From positions 475,001-539,000 of the forward strand of contig NZ_CP014544.1 in NCBI RefSeq assembly GCF_001586255.1: 64,000 nt of DNA, in the 5' to 3' direction. This document shows, piece by piece, positions 37,980 to 48,708 of this stretch. The notes under the pieces were generated by a model. The model searched no databases, was not told the origin of the DNA, and worked only from the letters and a program-made list of their open reading frames with translations. This DNA is from Zhongshania aliphaticivorans (GTDB lineage Bacteria > Pseudomonadota > Gammaproteobacteria > Pseudomonadales > Spongiibacteraceae). The translations under genes and the position numbers were made by a program. How positions within the stretch are numbered: position 1 is the stretch's first letter; every line of letters begins with the position of its first letter.

Positions 37980-38012
37980 GTTAACCTCCGGACAAATCAC
38001 TACAGGTGAATT

Positions 38013-39014
38013 ATGCAAAGTGCTGTCAATGAATTTTTAACCCCGCGTGTCATCCAAGTTGAAGAATTTGGCCAGACTCGCGCGAAAGTGACCTTAGAAC
38101 CGCTTGAGCGGGGATTTGGTCATACCCTGGGTAATGCCTTGCGCCGTATTTTGCTGTCTTCTATGCCGGGCTGTGCAATCACCGAAGTTGAGATTGACGG
38201 TGTATTGCATGAGTACAGTGCAATGGAAGGTGTGCAGGAAGATGTTATTGAAATCCTGCTTAACCTGAAAGAAGTTGCAGTAATCATGCACGGCAAAGAT
38301 CAAGCAATTTTGAGCTTGAACAAAAAAGGCCCGGGTGTTGTTACTGCAGGTGATATCCAGACTGATCACGAAATCGAAATTGTTAACACCGATCACGTTA
38401 TTGCTAACCTGAACGACGACGGCGAGATTAATATGCGTCTGACGATCGCTCGGGGTCGCGGTTACGTGCCGGCCGACGCTCGTGATAATGGCGAAGAAGA
38501 AACCCGCTCAATCGGTCGTCTTCAATTGGATGCCAGCTACAGCCCAATCAGTCGCGTAAGTTATGTGGTTGAGAGTGCTCGTGTTGAGCAGCGTACTGAC
38601 TTAGATAAATTGGTTCTTGATTTAGAGACCAACGGTACGATTGATCCCGAAGAGGCGATTCGCCGCGCGGCAACCATACTTCAGCAGCAGCTGGCAGTAT
38701 TCGTTGACCTTGAAAGCGAAGGTGAGAACGAGCCATCACGTGAAGAGAACGAAGTAGATCCTATTCTGCTGCGTCCGGTAGATGATTTAGAGCTGACAGT
38801 GCGCTCTGCCAACTGCCTGAAAGCAGAAAATATCTACTACATCGGTGATTTGGTGCAGCGCACAGAAGTTGAACTTCTGAAGACGCCAAACCTTGGTAAG
38901 AAGTCGCTGACCGAAATTAAAGACGTATTGGCATCGCGTGGTTTGTCTTTGGGTTTGCGCCTAGACAACTGGCCGCCAGCAAGTCTTAGAAACGACGACC
39001 GAGTACTCGCTTAA
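38013..39014 (+). CDS. rpoA: DNA-directed RNA polymerase subunit alpha
   Basis: Dimerises to start RNA polymerase assembly; the C-terminal domain binds UP elements and activators. 333 residues: N-terminal domain with [20 protein letters not shown] (about 35-54), a flexible acidic linker near 235-250, and the C-terminal domain with [20 protein letters not shown] and [13 protein letters not shown]. Start ATG after CTACAGGTGA. Confidence 0.99.
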   Translation: MQSAVNEFLTPRVIQVEEFGQTRAKVTLEPLERGFGHTLGNALRRILLSSMPGCAITEVEIDGVLHEYSAMEGVQEDVIEILLNLKEVAVIMHGKDQAILSLNKKGPGVVTAGDIQTDHEIEIVNTDHVIANLNDDGEINMRLTIARGRGYVPADARDNGEEETRSIGRLQLDASYSPISRVSYVVESARVEQRTDLDKLVLDLETNGTIDPEEAIRRAATILQQQLAVFVDLESEGENEPSREENEVDPILLRPVDDLELTVRSANCLKAENIYYIGDLVQRTEVELLKTPNLGKKSLTEIKDVLASRGLSLGLRLDNWPPASLRNDDRVLA

Positions 39015-39078
39015 TTTTAAGCAAGCAACTCTCGAATATTTTTTGCTGAGATAGCAACGTTTATTAAAGGAAAAAGCC

Positions 39079-39462
39079 ATGCGTCATCGTCATAGTGGCC
39101 GTCAATTAAACCGTAATAGCTCACATCGTAAAGCGATGTTCCGCAATATGACGGCGTCGTTGGTAGAGCACGAAATGATTAAAACCACCTTGCCAAAGGC
39201 AAAGGAACTGCGCGGTTATGCAGAGCCTTTGATTACCCTTTCAAAGGTAGACAGTGTTGCTAACCGTCGTTTGGCTTTCGCCAGACTGCGTTGTAATGCT
39301 GCTGTTGGTAAGTTGTTTACTGACCTAGGTCCTCGTTACGAAGGCCGTCCGGGCGGTTATATCCGTATCATGAAGTGCGGTCTTCGCGCTGGTGATAAGG
39401 CGCCAATGGCTTATGTAGAATTGGTTGACCGTCCAGTAGCAGAAGAAGCTGACGACGAGTAA
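39079..39462 (+). CDS. rplQ: 50S ribosomal protein L17
   Basis: Lies at the tunnel exit side of the 50S. 127 residues; it begins [20 protein letters not shown] and contains [21 protein letters not shown]. Last gene of the alpha operon, followed by a strong terminator at 39481. Confidence 0.98.
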   Translation: MRHRHSGRQLNRNSSHRKAMFRNMTASLVEHEMIKTTLPKAKELRGYAEPLITLSKVDSVANRRLAFARLRCNAAVGKLFTDLGPRYEGRPGGYIRIMKCGLRAGDKAPMAYVELVDRPVAEEADDE

Positions 39463-39475
39463 GTCTCGACGTAGC

Positions 39476-39508
39476 AAAAAAGCCGACTTTTTAAGTCGGC
39501 TTTTTTTT
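39476..39508. terminator. alpha operon / uvrA terminator
   Basis: AGCCGACTT / AAGTCGGCT with a three-base T loop, flanked by five A on the left and seven T on the right. It ends the alpha operon and can also serve the convergent uvrA transcript. Confidence 0.95.
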
Positions 39509-39563
39509 GTCTTAAAATTGGCTTTTGGTGTGCTGGGTCAGTCAAAGACCGACCCCGTCGCTA

Positions 39564-42410
39564 TTAGGCGCTGCGCTGCTTGGCGAGCTTGAGAACGTCC
39601 GCAAGAAAATGTCCTGTGTGGGACTGGCTCATGGTAGCGATCTCTTCTGGGGTGCCTTCGGCGATAATCATGCCGCCACCGCTGCCGCCTTCAGGGCCGA
39701 GGTCCACGATCCAGTCTGCAGTCTTGATCACGTCGAGATTATGTTCGATAACGACGACGGTATTGCCGTGGTCTCGCAAGCGATGTAATACCGTAAGCAG
39801 TAATTGAATGTCCTCAAAATGCAGTCCGGTGGTGGGTTCATCAAGGATATATAAGGTCTTGCCGGTATCGCGCTTAGACAATTCCTTGGCGAGTTTCACG
39901 CGCTGCGCTTCGCCGCCAGATAGCGTGGTGGCGGCTTGACCCAAACGAATATAGCTTAAGCCAACGTCCATCAGGGTTTGCAGCTTTTTGCTGATCGACG
40001 GTACGTTTTCAAAAAAGGTGTTGGCGTCTTCTACGGTCATATCCAATACTTCGTGGATATTCTTGCCTTTGTAGACGATCTCCAGGGTTTCTCTGTTGTA
40101 GCGCTGGCTGCGGCAAACTTCACAGGCGACATAAATGTCGGGTAAGAAATGCATTTCTACCTTAGTGACGCCGTCGCCCTGACAGGCTTCACAGCGTCCG
40201 CCCTTTACGTTAAAACTAAAGCGGCCAACTTTATAGCCCCGCGAGCGCGCTTCTTGGGTGCCGGCAAAGAGTTCCCGAATTGGCGTAAATATGCCGGTAT
40301 AGGTTGCCGGGTTCGAGCGAGGTGTACGACCAATCGGGCTCTGGTCAATGTCGATGCATTTATCGACTTGATCTAGGCCTGTCACGGCGCGATGGGGTGC
40401 AGGCGTTAAGGTTGTCGCGCCGTTGAGCACTGTCGCCGCCACCGGGTAGAGTGTGTGATTGATAAGTGTGGATTTGCCCGAGCCAGAAACACCAGTGACA
40501 CAGGTCATTAGCCCTAGCGGGATAGTCAGGTCGACATCCCGTAAGTTATTGCCGGTTGCGCCTTCTATCCGCAGGCATTGATCTGGATTAACGGGATGGC
40601 GAATTTTTGGGATCGCGATTGCACGCTTACCGGATAAATATTGCCCGGTGAGGGATTCAGGGCTATTTAAAATATCTTCTATTTTGCCTTCCGCAATGAC
40701 GCGGCCGCCGTGTACTCCGGCGCCAGGGCCGATATCGATAATGTGATCGGCGGTGCGAATGGCGTCTTCGTCGTGCTCAACCACAATGACGGTATTGCCA
40801 ATATCGCGAAGGTGACGGAGGGTCTTTAAAAGTCGTTCATTGTCGCGCTGATGGAGGCCGATCGAGGGTTCGTCGAGAATATACATAACGCCGACGAGGC
40901 CCGCGCCAATCTGGCTAGCTAGGCGAATGCGCTGAGCTTCGCCGCCAGACAAGGTGTCGGCGCTGCGGTCTAGCGTAAGGTAGTTAAGACCAACGTCGAC
41001 CAAAAAACGCAGGCGATCGTTAATTTCTTTCAGAATTTTTTCGGCTATCTGGCCGCGACGACCACTGAGCTCGAGCTCGGTAAAATATTCCCGCGCGGCG
41101 CCAACCGGCATGGCGGTAATTTCGGGCAGAGTATTGTCGAGAATAAAAACATTTCGCGCTTCTTTGCGTAACCGCGTGCCCGCGCAGTCTGGGCAGGATT
41201 GGGAGTTTAAAAATTTGCTCAATTCTTCGCGAACGGTTTGCGATTCGGTTTCTTTGTAGCGGCGATCCATATTGGGGATCACCCCCTCGAAGGGGTGCTT
41301 GCGCTGGAAGTTGTCGCCGCGGTCATTGATGTAAGTGAAGCTGATTTCTTCTGTGCCACTGCCGAACAGGATTTTTTGGCGGTGCTCATCGCTCAGTTCT
41401 TCAAAGGGCGCGTCTATGTCAAATCCATAATGCTCGGCAAGTGAGGTAAGCATATGGAAGTAGTAAACACTACGCCGATCCCAGCCACGAATCGCGCCGG
41501 TGGAAAGGCTGACATCAGGGTGTTGCACTATGCGGGAAGAGTCAAAAAATTGCTTAACGCCTAAACCATCGCAACTGCTGCAGGCACCTAGCGGGCTATT
41601 AAAGGAGAAGAGTCGGGGCTCGAGTTCGGATAGGCTGTAGCCGCAGTGGGGGCAGGCGAACTTTGACGAGAACGTTAATTCAGCTGCTTTGCCATTGTCC
41701 ATGTCGGCAATGCTGGCGATACCGTCGGTGAGCTCTAGTGCGGTTTCAAAAGATTCGGCTAGGCGTTGGGTGAGGTCCTCGCGTACTTTAAAGCGGTCTA
41801 CCACCACTTCGATGGTGTGCTTTTTGTTTTTGTCCAGCGTGGGTAAATCGTCTAAATCGGTGACTAAGCCATTGATGCGTGCGCGTACAAAACCCTGGCT
41901 GCGCAATTTTTCAAAGGTGTGAATATGTTCGCCTTTGCGATTTTGCACAATCGGCGCCAACATCATCAGCTTGCTGCCCTCGGGTAACGCTAATACTGTG
42001 TCGACCATCTGGCTGACGGTTTGCGCTGAAAGTGCCACATTATGGTCAGGGCAGCGGGGTTCGCCAGCGCGGGCAAAGAGCAGGCGCAAATAATCATAAA
42101 TTTCGGTGATGGTGCCGACGGTTGAGCGTGGATTATGGGACGTCGATTTTTGCTCAATCGAGATGGCCGGTGACAGGCCTTCAATGTGGTCAACATCGGG
42201 CTTTTCCATCATTGACAAAAACTGTCGTGCGTAAGTCGACAAGGACTCAACGTAGCGGCGCTGACCTTCGGCGTAGAGCGTGTCAAAGGCGAGCGATGAC
42301 TTGCCGGAACCGGACAGCCCGGTAATCACGACAAGTTTGTCGCGGGGTATATCAAGATCGATATTCTTTAGATTGTGGGTGCGGGCACCGCGGACGATAA
42401 TCCGATCCAT
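39564..42410 (-). CDS. uvrA: excinuclease ABC subunit A
   Basis: DNA damage sensor of nucleotide excision repair; loads UvrB. ATG at 42410 ([19 protein letters not shown]) gives 948 residues, fitting the family; an in-frame start 19 codons earlier is not supported. Two ABC ATPase halves: Walker [10 protein letters not shown] at 31-39 and GVSGSGKST in the second half, each with an LSGGEAQR signature. Cysteine pairs ([15 protein letters not shown] and [12 protein letters not shown]) are the zinc fingers. No LexA box was recognised upstream. Confidence 0.98.
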   Translation of the reverse strand: MDRIIVRGARTHNLKNIDLDIPRDKLVVITGLSGSGKSSLAFDTLYAEGQRRYVESLSTYARQFLSMMEKPDVDHIEGLSPAISIEQKSTSHNPRSTVGTITEIYDYLRLLFARAGEPRCPDHNVALSAQTVSQMVDTVLALPEGSKLMMLAPIVQNRKGEHIHTFEKLRSQGFVRARINGLVTDLDDLPTLDKNKKHTIEVVVDRFKVREDLTQRLAESFETALELTDGIASIADMDNGKAAELTFSSKFACPHCGYSLSELEPRLFSFNSPLGACSSCDGLGVKQFFDSSRIVQHPDVSLSTGAIRGWDRRSVYYFHMLTSLAEHYGFDIDAPFEELSDEHRQKILFGSGTEEISFTYINDRGDNFQRKHPFEGVIPNMDRRYKETESQTVREELSKFLNSQSCPDCAGTRLRKEARNVFILDNTLPEITAMPVGAAREYFTELELSGRRGQIAEKILKEINDRLRFLVDVGLNYLTLDRSADTLSGGEAQRIRLASQIGAGLVGVMYILDEPSIGLHQRDNERLLKTLRHLRDIGNTVIVVEHDEDAIRTADHIIDIGPGAGVHGGRVIAEGKIEDILNSPESLTGQYLSGKRAIAIPKIRHPVNPDQCLRIEGATGNNLRDVDLTIPLGLMTCVTGVSGSGKSTLINHTLYPVAATVLNGATTLTPAPHRAVTGLDQVDKCIDIDQSPIGRTPRSNPATYTGIFTPIRELFAGTQEARSRGYKVGRFSFNVKGGRCEACQGDGVTKVEMHFLPDIYVACEVCRSQRYNRETLEIVYKGKNIHEVLDMTVEDANTFFENVPSISKKLQTLMDVGLSYIRLGQAATTLSGGEAQRVKLAKELSKRDTGKTLYILDEPTTGLHFEDIQLLLTVLHRLRDHGNTVVVIEHNLDVIKTADWIVDLGPEGGSGGGMIIAEGTPEEIATMSQSHTGHFLADVLKLAKQRSA

Positions 42411-42561
42411 ATATTTTCCCGGCCTAATAAACCGGACATTATACGACGTCGACACCATGCGGCGCAAAACAAGCTCGTTGCTAATATGTATGGTTTTTTG
42501 GCGGCAGCATAGCTGTTAGAATGGCGGCCAAACCCCTTAATTTTGTAGGATTTCCTCGCCC

Positions 42562-43926
42562 TTGAATCATCATTCGATGAGTGCAACTGAACTGCGCGCG
42601 ATTGTATCCTTAGCAAGCCTGTATGCCTTTCGCATGCTTGGCTTGTTTATGCTGCTGCCGGTATTAAGTTTGTACGCGGCTGAATATGACTATAGCACGC
42701 CGGTACTGGTTGGCTTGGCCTTGGGTATTTACGGTCTGGGGCAGGCTGCTCTCCAGGTGCCGCTCGGCATGTTGTCGGACCGTATCGGTCGCAAACCGGT
42801 CATCATTAGCGGCTTATTATTGTTCATTGCTGGTGGTGTGGTGGCTGCCGGAGCCGATACTATTTTTGGTGTTATTGTCGGCCGTTTATTACAGGGCACT
42901 GGCGCTATAGCAAGTACCTTGACCGCGTTGCTCGCTGATCTTACTAGGGAGCAGCATCGAACAAAAGCCATGGCGGTGATTGGTATGAGCATTGGCGTGT
43001 CCTTCGCGGCTGCTATGGTGATAGGGCCGTTAATGGCTTCATGGCTTGGTGTTTCAGGCCTGTTTTTATGCACCTCAGTCCTTGCCGGTTTGGGTATTTT
43101 CATTACCTTATTTCTTGTACCGAACCCTGATGCTCAGCGCGTGGATGCTGACAGTCAGTCGCTGAGCGGAATGCTGGCGCGTTGCCTTAACGATCGCAAC
43201 CTAATGCGCCTCAATCTCGGGATATTTAGTCTGCACGCTATTTTAATGGCGATATTCATCGCCGTGCCGGGAATTTTGGAGGAGCAGGGCTTGTCCCGTG
43301 ATGCTCACTGGCAAGTGTATTTGCCGATGATGGTGGTGGCCTTTGTTGCCATGGTGCCTTTCATTATTATTGCCGAAACCAAAAATAAAATGCGGGAGGT
43401 GTTTTTACTTGGTATTGCCACTATTGTTTTAGCCTTGCTTGCCGCAGCGTGTTGGGGACAGCTTTTTACCCCTTTGCTTATTATCATTACCTTATTTTTT
43501 GTGGCATTTAATTTAATGGAGGCGTCGTTGCCCTCGCTAGTAAGCAAAACTGTTTACGCCGGAGGCAAAGGCACCGCCATGGGGGTGTATTCAACCTTTC
43601 AGTTTTTTGGCGCGTTCTGCGGCGGCGCGATTGGCGGCGGTTTATTTGGTCGCTGGGGTGCGAGTGCGGTTTTTGCCGGGGCCGCGATACTCGCCGGAGC
43701 GTGGTTGATTGCTGCTTGGGGAATGTCGGTTCCCCTCAAATCTGAGAGTATCGTTTTAAGCTGGCAGTTTGGGGCATGGGATGTAGCGGATATACGCCGT
43801 GAGGTTCTTGCCTTACCCGGCGCCTTGGATATTACGGTGCTGGAAGGCGAGCGTATTGCTTATTTGCAGGTAGGCAGTGATTTTGATTTGGCCAACTTGC
43901 CTGAAGGTCTGCAGCTGGGTAGCTAA
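42562..43926 (+). CDS. MFS transporter with C-terminal YajR-like domain
   Basis: A 454-residue inner-membrane transporter with twelve hydrophobic segments. The MFS motif GMLSDRIGRKPVI lies in the loop after helix 2. After the last helix a soluble tail of about 65 residues (from WDVADIRREVLALPG to the end) matches the ferredoxin-like YAM domain that follows MFS transporters of the YajR type. Substrate unknown. TTG 42562 has AGGA upstream; ATG 42577 is the alternative. The uvrA-MFS-ssb order is also seen in Pseudomonas. Confidence 0.87.
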   Translation: MNHHSMSATELRAIVSLASLYAFRMLGLFMLLPVLSLYAAEYDYSTPVLVGLALGIYGLGQAALQVPLGMLSDRIGRKPVIISGLLLFIAGGVVAAGADTIFGVIVGRLLQGTGAIASTLTALLADLTREQHRTKAMAVIGMSIGVSFAAAMVIGPLMASWLGVSGLFLCTSVLAGLGIFITLFLVPNPDAQRVDADSQSLSGMLARCLNDRNLMRLNLGIFSLHAILMAIFIAVPGILEEQGLSRDAHWQVYLPMMVVAFVAMVPFIIIAETKNKMREVFLLGIATIVLALLAAACWGQLFTPLLIIITLFFVAFNLMEASLPSLVSKTVYAGGKGTAMGVYSTFQFFGAFCGGAIGGGLFGRWGASAVFAGAAILAGAWLIAAWGMSVPLKSESIVLSWQFGAWDVADIRREVLALPGALDITVLEGERIAYLQVGSDFDLANLPEGLQLGS

Positions 43927-44009
43927 TGGCCGCTTTCGGCGGAATCCGGTATAGTGCAGTATCTGTTGCGGGCGTTGGTTCGCATCCATAGAAAAACAGG
44001 AGAGAACGC

Positions 44010-44549
44010 ATGGCGCGTGGTATAAATAAAGTTATTTTGGTCGGAAATCTGGGCCAAGATCCCGAAACCCGTTACATGCCTTCTGGCGGCGCCGTGACCA
44101 ATGTCACCATCGCAACAAGCGAAACGTGGAAAGACAAGCAGAGCGGCCAACCTCAGGAGCGCACCGAGTGGCACCGAGTCGTGTTTTTCAATCGCCTCGC
44201 CGAAATCGCTGGTGAGTATTTGAAAAAAGGCTCCAAAGTTTATGTGGAAGGGTCGCTGCGTACTCGCAAATGGCAGAATAAAGAAGGGGTGGATCAGTAC
44301 ACCACTGAAATAGTTGCAGCAGAAATGCAGATGCTCGATGGTCGCGGTGGCGCCGGCGGTGGTGCTTCTGGTGGCGCTAGCAATTACGATGATGGCGGCT
44401 ATGGTCAGCAGCAAGCGCCTCAGGCCCAAGCTGCAGCGCCCGCGCCGCGTCGTGCGCCGCCTCCGCAGCAAAATCGTGCACCAGCAGCAGCGCCAGCGCA
44501 AAACCCGCCAGCAGGCTTTGACGACTTTGATGATGATATCCCGTTCTAG
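44010..44549 (+). CDS. ssb: single-stranded DNA-binding protein
   Basis: Coats single-stranded DNA in replication, repair and recombination, working as a tetramer. 179 residues: OB fold at about 1-110 ([19 protein letters not shown] start), a low-complexity linker rich in Gly, Gln, Ala and Pro at about 112-168, and the acidic tip [10 protein letters not shown] that binds partner proteins. Start ATG after ACAGGAGAG; terminator 30 bp downstream. Confidence 0.98.
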   Translation: MARGINKVILVGNLGQDPETRYMPSGGAVTNVTIATSETWKDKQSGQPQERTEWHRVVFFNRLAEIAGEYLKKGSKVYVEGSLRTRKWQNKEGVDQYTTEIVAAEMQMLDGRGGAGGGASGGASNYDDGGYGQQQAPQAQAAAPAPRRAPPPQQNRAPAAAPAQNPPAGFDDFDDDIPF

Positions 44550-44580
44550 GATATACAATAGAGGTTTATGTAAAGTATCC

Positions 44581-44613
44581 ACAAAAAAGCCCCACGTATT
44601 GGGGCTTTTTTGT
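44581..44613. terminator. bidirectional terminator after ssb
   Basis: ACAAAAAAGCCCCA / TGGGGCTTTTTTGT, 14 perfect pairs around CGTAT. The A and T runs are inside the stem on both sides, so it can work in either direction. Confidence 0.93.
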
Positions 44614-44778
44614 GAGCTAAAGAGCGGTTGTAAGTGTGGTGTTAGGCTGATAATTTCTTGCGCATCAATGGCGCATTGAGTAATGTTGATGACTTTTCTG
44701 GCATTCTGAATCCTGTCATCTTTGCCATTCCCGCGGGTTTAGACGCCTGCTTTAACTGCTGAATTCTGTGATTTTTCT

Positions 44779-45636
44779 GTGAATGTAATTGTGATTTCTC
44801 GACCGGGCGCCTTGGTTACTGCACTGCTTAGTCAGTTTGCAGCGCGGGGGCGTGCGAGTATCAATGTGTCTTTTGATGAGGTGGCCGGACTCGGTGATGA
44901 ATTGCTGCGCGGTGCGCTGGTGATTGATGCTGATGCGCTGAGCTTTTTGCAGCGTAATGTGGCATTTGCTAATGCTGAACATCAACGCTTGCTCGATCTG
45001 CGGCAGGCATTTTTGTCGCGCTGTCGAGTATTAGCTGTTCCGTATTTGTTGCTGAGTGATGGCAGGGTATTTGGTGCGCGTGGTGATGAGGGCATCACAT
45101 TTTATGAGGCCGATAAACCAGATGCCAAGTGCATCGCTGGGGAGCAGTTCGCGACGGTGGAATGCGCGCTGGTTGCCAGCGAAGCGTCTGGCTTGGTGTT
45201 GCGCACCGGACCGTTGATTGCGGTACAAGAGGGCAATTTTCTCCGTGATTGTTTGCTAACTATGCGCGATGGCGAAACGCTGCGCTTAAACGATGCGCAG
45301 GTTTCCTATCCGACGCCGGTTGCTGATTTAGCGCGGGTAGTGTCGGGCCTGGTTGACCAAATTAGTTGTGGGGCGGTATGTGGTGGCGTGTATCACTATT
45401 GCAGTAGCGGCGGAGCCAGTGCCTATGAGTTTGCAGAAGTGGTGTGTGCTTTTGCGTCGCAATTTGTTGCGCCAATGGCGGGTTTAGAGGTCGACGAAGA
45501 GGGCGCAACATGGTGTCCTGAGGTGCCAGAGCTAAGCTGCGAGCGCATCTTGCAAGATTTTGGTATTAAGCGCTTGCCGTGGCGGGCGTATTTGCCGCGC
45601 ATGATAAAAACCGTTTGTGAGGAGACGTCGAAATGA
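44779..45636 (+). CDS. degenerate RmlD-like protein, function unknown
   Basis: 285 residues that resemble the dTDP-4-dehydrorhamnose reductase (RmlD) family of extended SDR proteins. A VFGARG...ITFYEADKP stretch, GEQFATVECALV and the C-terminal PTPVADLARVVSGLVDQ and GVYHYCSSGGASAYEFAEVV follow RmlD order. The glycine-rich NAD(P) motif and the catalytic Tyr-X3-Lys are not present (the site reads DAKCIAGEQ), so reductase activity is doubtful. GTG start 44779 without a clear Shine-Dalgarno; it overlaps moaB by 4 bp. A role linked to molybdenum cofactor is only suggested by neighbours. Confidence 0.7.
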   Translation: MNVIVISRPGALVTALLSQFAARGRASINVSFDEVAGLGDELLRGALVIDADALSFLQRNVAFANAEHQRLLDLRQAFLSRCRVLAVPYLLLSDGRVFGARGDEGITFYEADKPDAKCIAGEQFATVECALVASEASGLVLRTGPLIAVQEGNFLRDCLLTMRDGETLRLNDAQVSYPTPVADLARVVSGLVDQISCGAVCGGVYHYCSSGGASAYEFAEVVCAFASQFVAPMAGLEVDEEGATWCPEVPELSCERILQDFGIKRLPWRAYLPRMIKTVCEETSK

Positions 45637-46160
45637 GTGCTAGTGCAGATTTGATCCCGTTGGGGATGGCGGTGCTGACGATTTCAGATACCCGCGACGA
45701 GAGTACGGACAGTTCGGGGCAATATTTAGTCGCTGCCCTCGGTGCTGCGGGTCACCATTTAATTGATAAGCAAATAGTTAAAGATGACGTCTATCAGATC
45801 CGCGCAACGGTGTCAGCCTGGATTGCAAACCCAAGCATTGAAGCGGTATTGCTCACCGGAGGGACGGGCTTCTCTGGTCGCGATTCAACGCCCGAGGCAG
45901 TGGCAGTGCTATTCGACAAGGTTATAGAGGGGTTTGGTGAGGTTTTTCGCTCGGTCTCTCTGCAAGAGATAGGTTCGTCAACCATCCAGTCGCGCGCTAT
46001 TGCAGGGCTGGCGAATAATACGGTTATTTTTTGTATGCCGGGATCGACGGGTGCCTGTAAAACGGCGTGGCAATCCATTATTTGTGAGCAGCTTGATAGC
46101 CGTCATAGCCCCTGTAATTTTGTTGGGGTGTTAAAGACCCGTAAGGACGGAGGTCTTTAA
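45633..46160 (+). CDS. moaB: molybdenum cofactor protein MoaB (MogA-type)
   Basis: MoaB/MogA-fold protein that in relatives adenylylates molybdopterin, preparing it for molybdenum insertion. 175 residues: VLTISDTRDE near 15-25, LLTGGTGFSGRD around residue 71, and MPGSTGACKTAW near the C terminus. ATG overlaps the previous stop (ATGA) and moeA starts 2 bp after. It could equally be labelled MogA-like. Confidence 0.94.
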   Translation: MSASADLIPLGMAVLTISDTRDESTDSSGQYLVAALGAAGHHLIDKQIVKDDVYQIRATVSAWIANPSIEAVLLTGGTGFSGRDSTPEAVAVLFDKVIEGFGEVFRSVSLQEIGSSTIQSRAIAGLANNTVIFCMPGSTGACKTAWQSIICEQLDSRHSPCNFVGVLKTRKDGGL

Positions 46161-46162
46161 TC

Positions 46163-47362
46163 ATGGCCTTGCGCTCTGTGGCTGAGGCACTGCACCAATT
46201 GTTGGCGGATGTGCCATTGTGGGGCGCTGAGTCGCGAAATTTAGCACAGGCGCAGGGCGCCATCCTAGCTGCTGATGTTTGTGCGCAAATTGATGTGCCG
46301 CCGTTGGATAATAGTGCCATGGATGGCTATGCACTGCGTCTGAGCGACCTAGGCGCGGGCGCATCGCTGCGAATCAGCCAGCGGATACCGGCAGGTGCCA
46401 ATCCCTGCGCTCTGCAAGCGGGCACGGCTGCGCGAATATTCACTGGGGCGTCAATTCCTGCGGGCGCTGATACAGTTGTCGCGCAGGAAGACTGCGAGCT
46501 TGTTGGCGATATGCTTCAAGTGAATACCGTGCCACGCTTAGGGCAGCATATTCGACCCCGAGGCCAAGATATTGCCGCTGGGCAGCGAATACTGCTTAAA
46601 GGGCATCGATTATTGGCTGCGGATCTTGGTTTGTTGGCCTCGCTGGGAATTGCATCTGTTCGGGTCGGGCGTCGGCTGCGAGTAGCCTTAATGTCCACCG
46701 GTGATGAGTTGCGCGAGCCTGGTGAGGTGCTTGCCGCCGGGCAAATTTATAATTCTAATCGGCCAATGTTAGCCGCGCTGATTGCGTCGCTTGGTGCTGA
46801 GGTGGTTGATCTTGGAATTGTTGCCGATACGCCGGAGGCGACCAGAGATGCCTTGGTACGGGCAGCGGCAACCGCTGATGTGGTGATTTCCAGTGGTGGC
46901 GTGTCAGTTGGTGAAGAGGATCACGTCAAAAGCCAGGTTGAGGCTTTAGGGTCTTTGAGCTTATGGAAGCTGGCGATTAAACCGGGCAAGCCGCTAGCCT
47001 ATGGTCGAGTAGCTGATGTGCCATTTTTTGGTCTACCGGGTAATCCGGTGTCGGGCTTCGTGACTTTCTGCCTGCTGGTGCGGCCCTATCTGCTAAAAAT
47101 GCAGGGTGCGACCCAATTGCAGCCGCCGCAGTGGTCGGCACAGGCTCTATTTGACTGGCCGCGAGCAGGGTCTAGACAAGAATATTTGCGCGCTAGAGTG
47201 ACACCGGGCGAAGCGGGTATGGAGGTTGAAATTCATTCGCAGCAAAGCTCTGGGGCGCTGTCATCGGTATCGTGGTGCAATGCCCTGGCGATTATCCCTA
47301 TTGGTAAAACCTTGGGGCGTGGTGACCGTGTTGACGTGATTTTTTTGCGGGATATTTGCTAA
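46163..47362 (+). CDS. moeA: molybdopterin molybdenumtransferase MoeA
   Basis: Inserts molybdate into adenylylated molybdopterin to form the active cofactor. 399 residues, with the MoeA signatures PPLDNSAMDGYALR, FTGASIPAGADTVV, SSGGVSVGEEDHVK and FFGLPGNPVSGF. Four-domain layout is normal. It starts at TTTAATC ATG 2 bp after moaB. The remaining cofactor genes (moaA, moaC, moaD/E) are not in this window. Confidence 0.96.
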   Translation: MALRSVAEALHQLLADVPLWGAESRNLAQAQGAILAADVCAQIDVPPLDNSAMDGYALRLSDLGAGASLRISQRIPAGANPCALQAGTAARIFTGASIPAGADTVVAQEDCELVGDMLQVNTVPRLGQHIRPRGQDIAAGQRILLKGHRLLAADLGLLASLGIASVRVGRRLRVALMSTGDELREPGEVLAAGQIYNSNRPMLAALIASLGAEVVDLGIVADTPEATRDALVRAAATADVVISSGGVSVGEEDHVKSQVEALGSLSLWKLAIKPGKPLAYGRVADVPFFGLPGNPVSGFVTFCLLVRPYLLKMQGATQLQPPQWSAQALFDWPRAGSRQEYLRARVTPGEAGMEVEIHSQQSSGALSSVSWCNALAIIPIGKTLGRGDRVDVIFLRDIC

Positions 47363-47396
47363 GAGAATAATGCTGATGCATGCCGGTGAGGAGATA

Positions 47397-47419
47397 CTTG
47401 CAGCGCATTGCGCTGCAAG
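47397..47419. terminator. hairpin between convergent moeA and fabB
   Basis: CTTGCAGCGC / GCGCTGCAAG, ten perfect pairs around ATT, between two converging genes. No T run follows on either strand, so it may act through Rho, or protect RNA ends, rather than as an intrinsic terminator. Confidence 0.45.
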
Positions 47420-47434
47420 CATCACTAGGCAGTT

Positions 47435-48658
47435 TTACGCCTGATAGCGCTGAAATACCAAGCTGGCGTTGGTGCCGCCAAAGCCAAAGCTATTCGACAT
47501 AACCGTATTCAGCGTGACGTTGTCCTGACGGGTCAGTGCGATCGGCACGCCAGCTGCTTCGTCGTCAACCGTCTCAATATTGGCTGATGCAGCAATAAAA
47601 TTATGCTTCATCATCAGTAGTGAGAAAATGGCTTCTTGCACGCCGGTTGCGCCTAATGAATGGCCAGCTAGGGATTTGGTGGAGCCTATTGTTGGAATGG
47701 TTTTGCCTTCATAGGCCTGTTTAACCGCCTTCAATTCCTGCATGTCACCCGCTGGCGTCGATGTGCCGTGAGAGTTGATGTAGTCAACATCGCCATCAAC
47801 GCCCTGGAGCGCTTGGGCCATGCAGCGTGCCGCGCCTTCACCGCTTGGTGCGACCATGTCGTAGCCGTCAGAAGTAGCGCCGTAGCCGACGATCTCGCCG
47901 TATATCTTCGCGCCGCGAGCCTTGGCGTGCTCTAACTCTTCAAGCACGATCATACCTGCGCCGCCGGCAATAACAAAACCGTCGCGATTGGCGTCGTAGG
48001 GGCGAGATGCTTTCTCAGGAGTGTCGTTATATTTGGTTGATAGTGCGCCCATGGCGTCAAACAAGCAGCTTAAAGACCAGTGTTCTTCTTCGCCGCCACC
48101 AGCAAAAACCACATCTTGTTTGCCGAGCTGGATCAGCTCCATGGCATTGCCAATGCAGTGGGCACTGGTCGCGCAAGCCGAGGAAATTGAGTAGTTAACA
48201 CCTTTGATTTTAAATGGTGTGGCCAGGCAAGCCGAAACCGTGCTGCCCATGGTTTGGGTAACGCGGTAGGGCCCAATGCGTTTTACACCGCGCTCGCGCA
48301 GCGTGTCGGCAGACTCAATGAGGTTGGCGGAAGACGCGCCGCCAGAGCCAGCAATAATGCCGGTGCGGACATTGCTAACCTGATCTTCTGTTAGGCCGGA
48401 GTCAGTAACCGCTTCCTGCATGGCGATATAGGCGTAGGCGGCGGCATCGCCCATAAAGCGCAGCTGCTTGCGGTCAATGCGTTCTTTAAGGTCGAGGTTT
48501 TTGATGGAGCCAGAAACTTGGCTGCGAAATCCTTTTTCCTTGTACTCTTCGTTGAACGCGATTCCCGACTTACCCTCTTGCAATGATGTGAGTACTTCTG
48601 CCAAATCATTGCCGATGCTGGAAACAATCCCCATACCGGTTACGACAACACGTTTCAT
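47435..48658 (-). CDS. fabB: beta-ketoacyl-ACP synthase I
   Basis: Elongates unsaturated acyl-ACP in type II fatty acid synthesis and works with FabA in anaerobic unsaturated fatty acid production. ATG 48658 with GAGGT five bases upstream gives 407 residues ([14 protein letters not shown]). The active-site cysteine is C162 ([10 protein letters not shown]), with histidines in [11 protein letters not shown] and [12 protein letters not shown]. Located 50 bp after fabA, as expected of the fabAB operon. Confidence 0.97.
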   Translation of the reverse strand: MKRVVVTGMGIVSSIGNDLAEVLTSLQEGKSGIAFNEEYKEKGFRSQVSGSIKNLDLKERIDRKQLRFMGDAAAYAYIAMQEAVTDSGLTEDQVSNVRTGIIAGSGGASSANLIESADTLRERGVKRIGPYRVTQTMGSTVSACLATPFKIKGVNYSISSACATSAHCIGNAMELIQLGKQDVVFAGGGEEEHWSLSCLFDAMGALSTKYNDTPEKASRPYDANRDGFVIAGGAGMIVLEELEHAKARGAKIYGEIVGYGATSDGYDMVAPSGEGAARCMAQALQGVDGDVDYINSHGTSTPAGDMQELKAVKQAYEGKTIPTIGSTKSLAGHSLGATGVQEAIFSLLMMKHNFIAASANIETVDDEAAGVPIALTRQDNVTLNTVMSNSFGFGGTNASLVFQRYQA

Positions 48659-48708
48659 CGGATACCTCATTATCTTATCTGTAGTATTAATTGGGTTTTC
48701 AGGAAATA

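Noticed and set aside
42411-42561. LexA (SOS) box between uvrA and the MFS gene
   Set aside because: No CTG-N10-CAG arrangement with the expected AT-rich centre was found.
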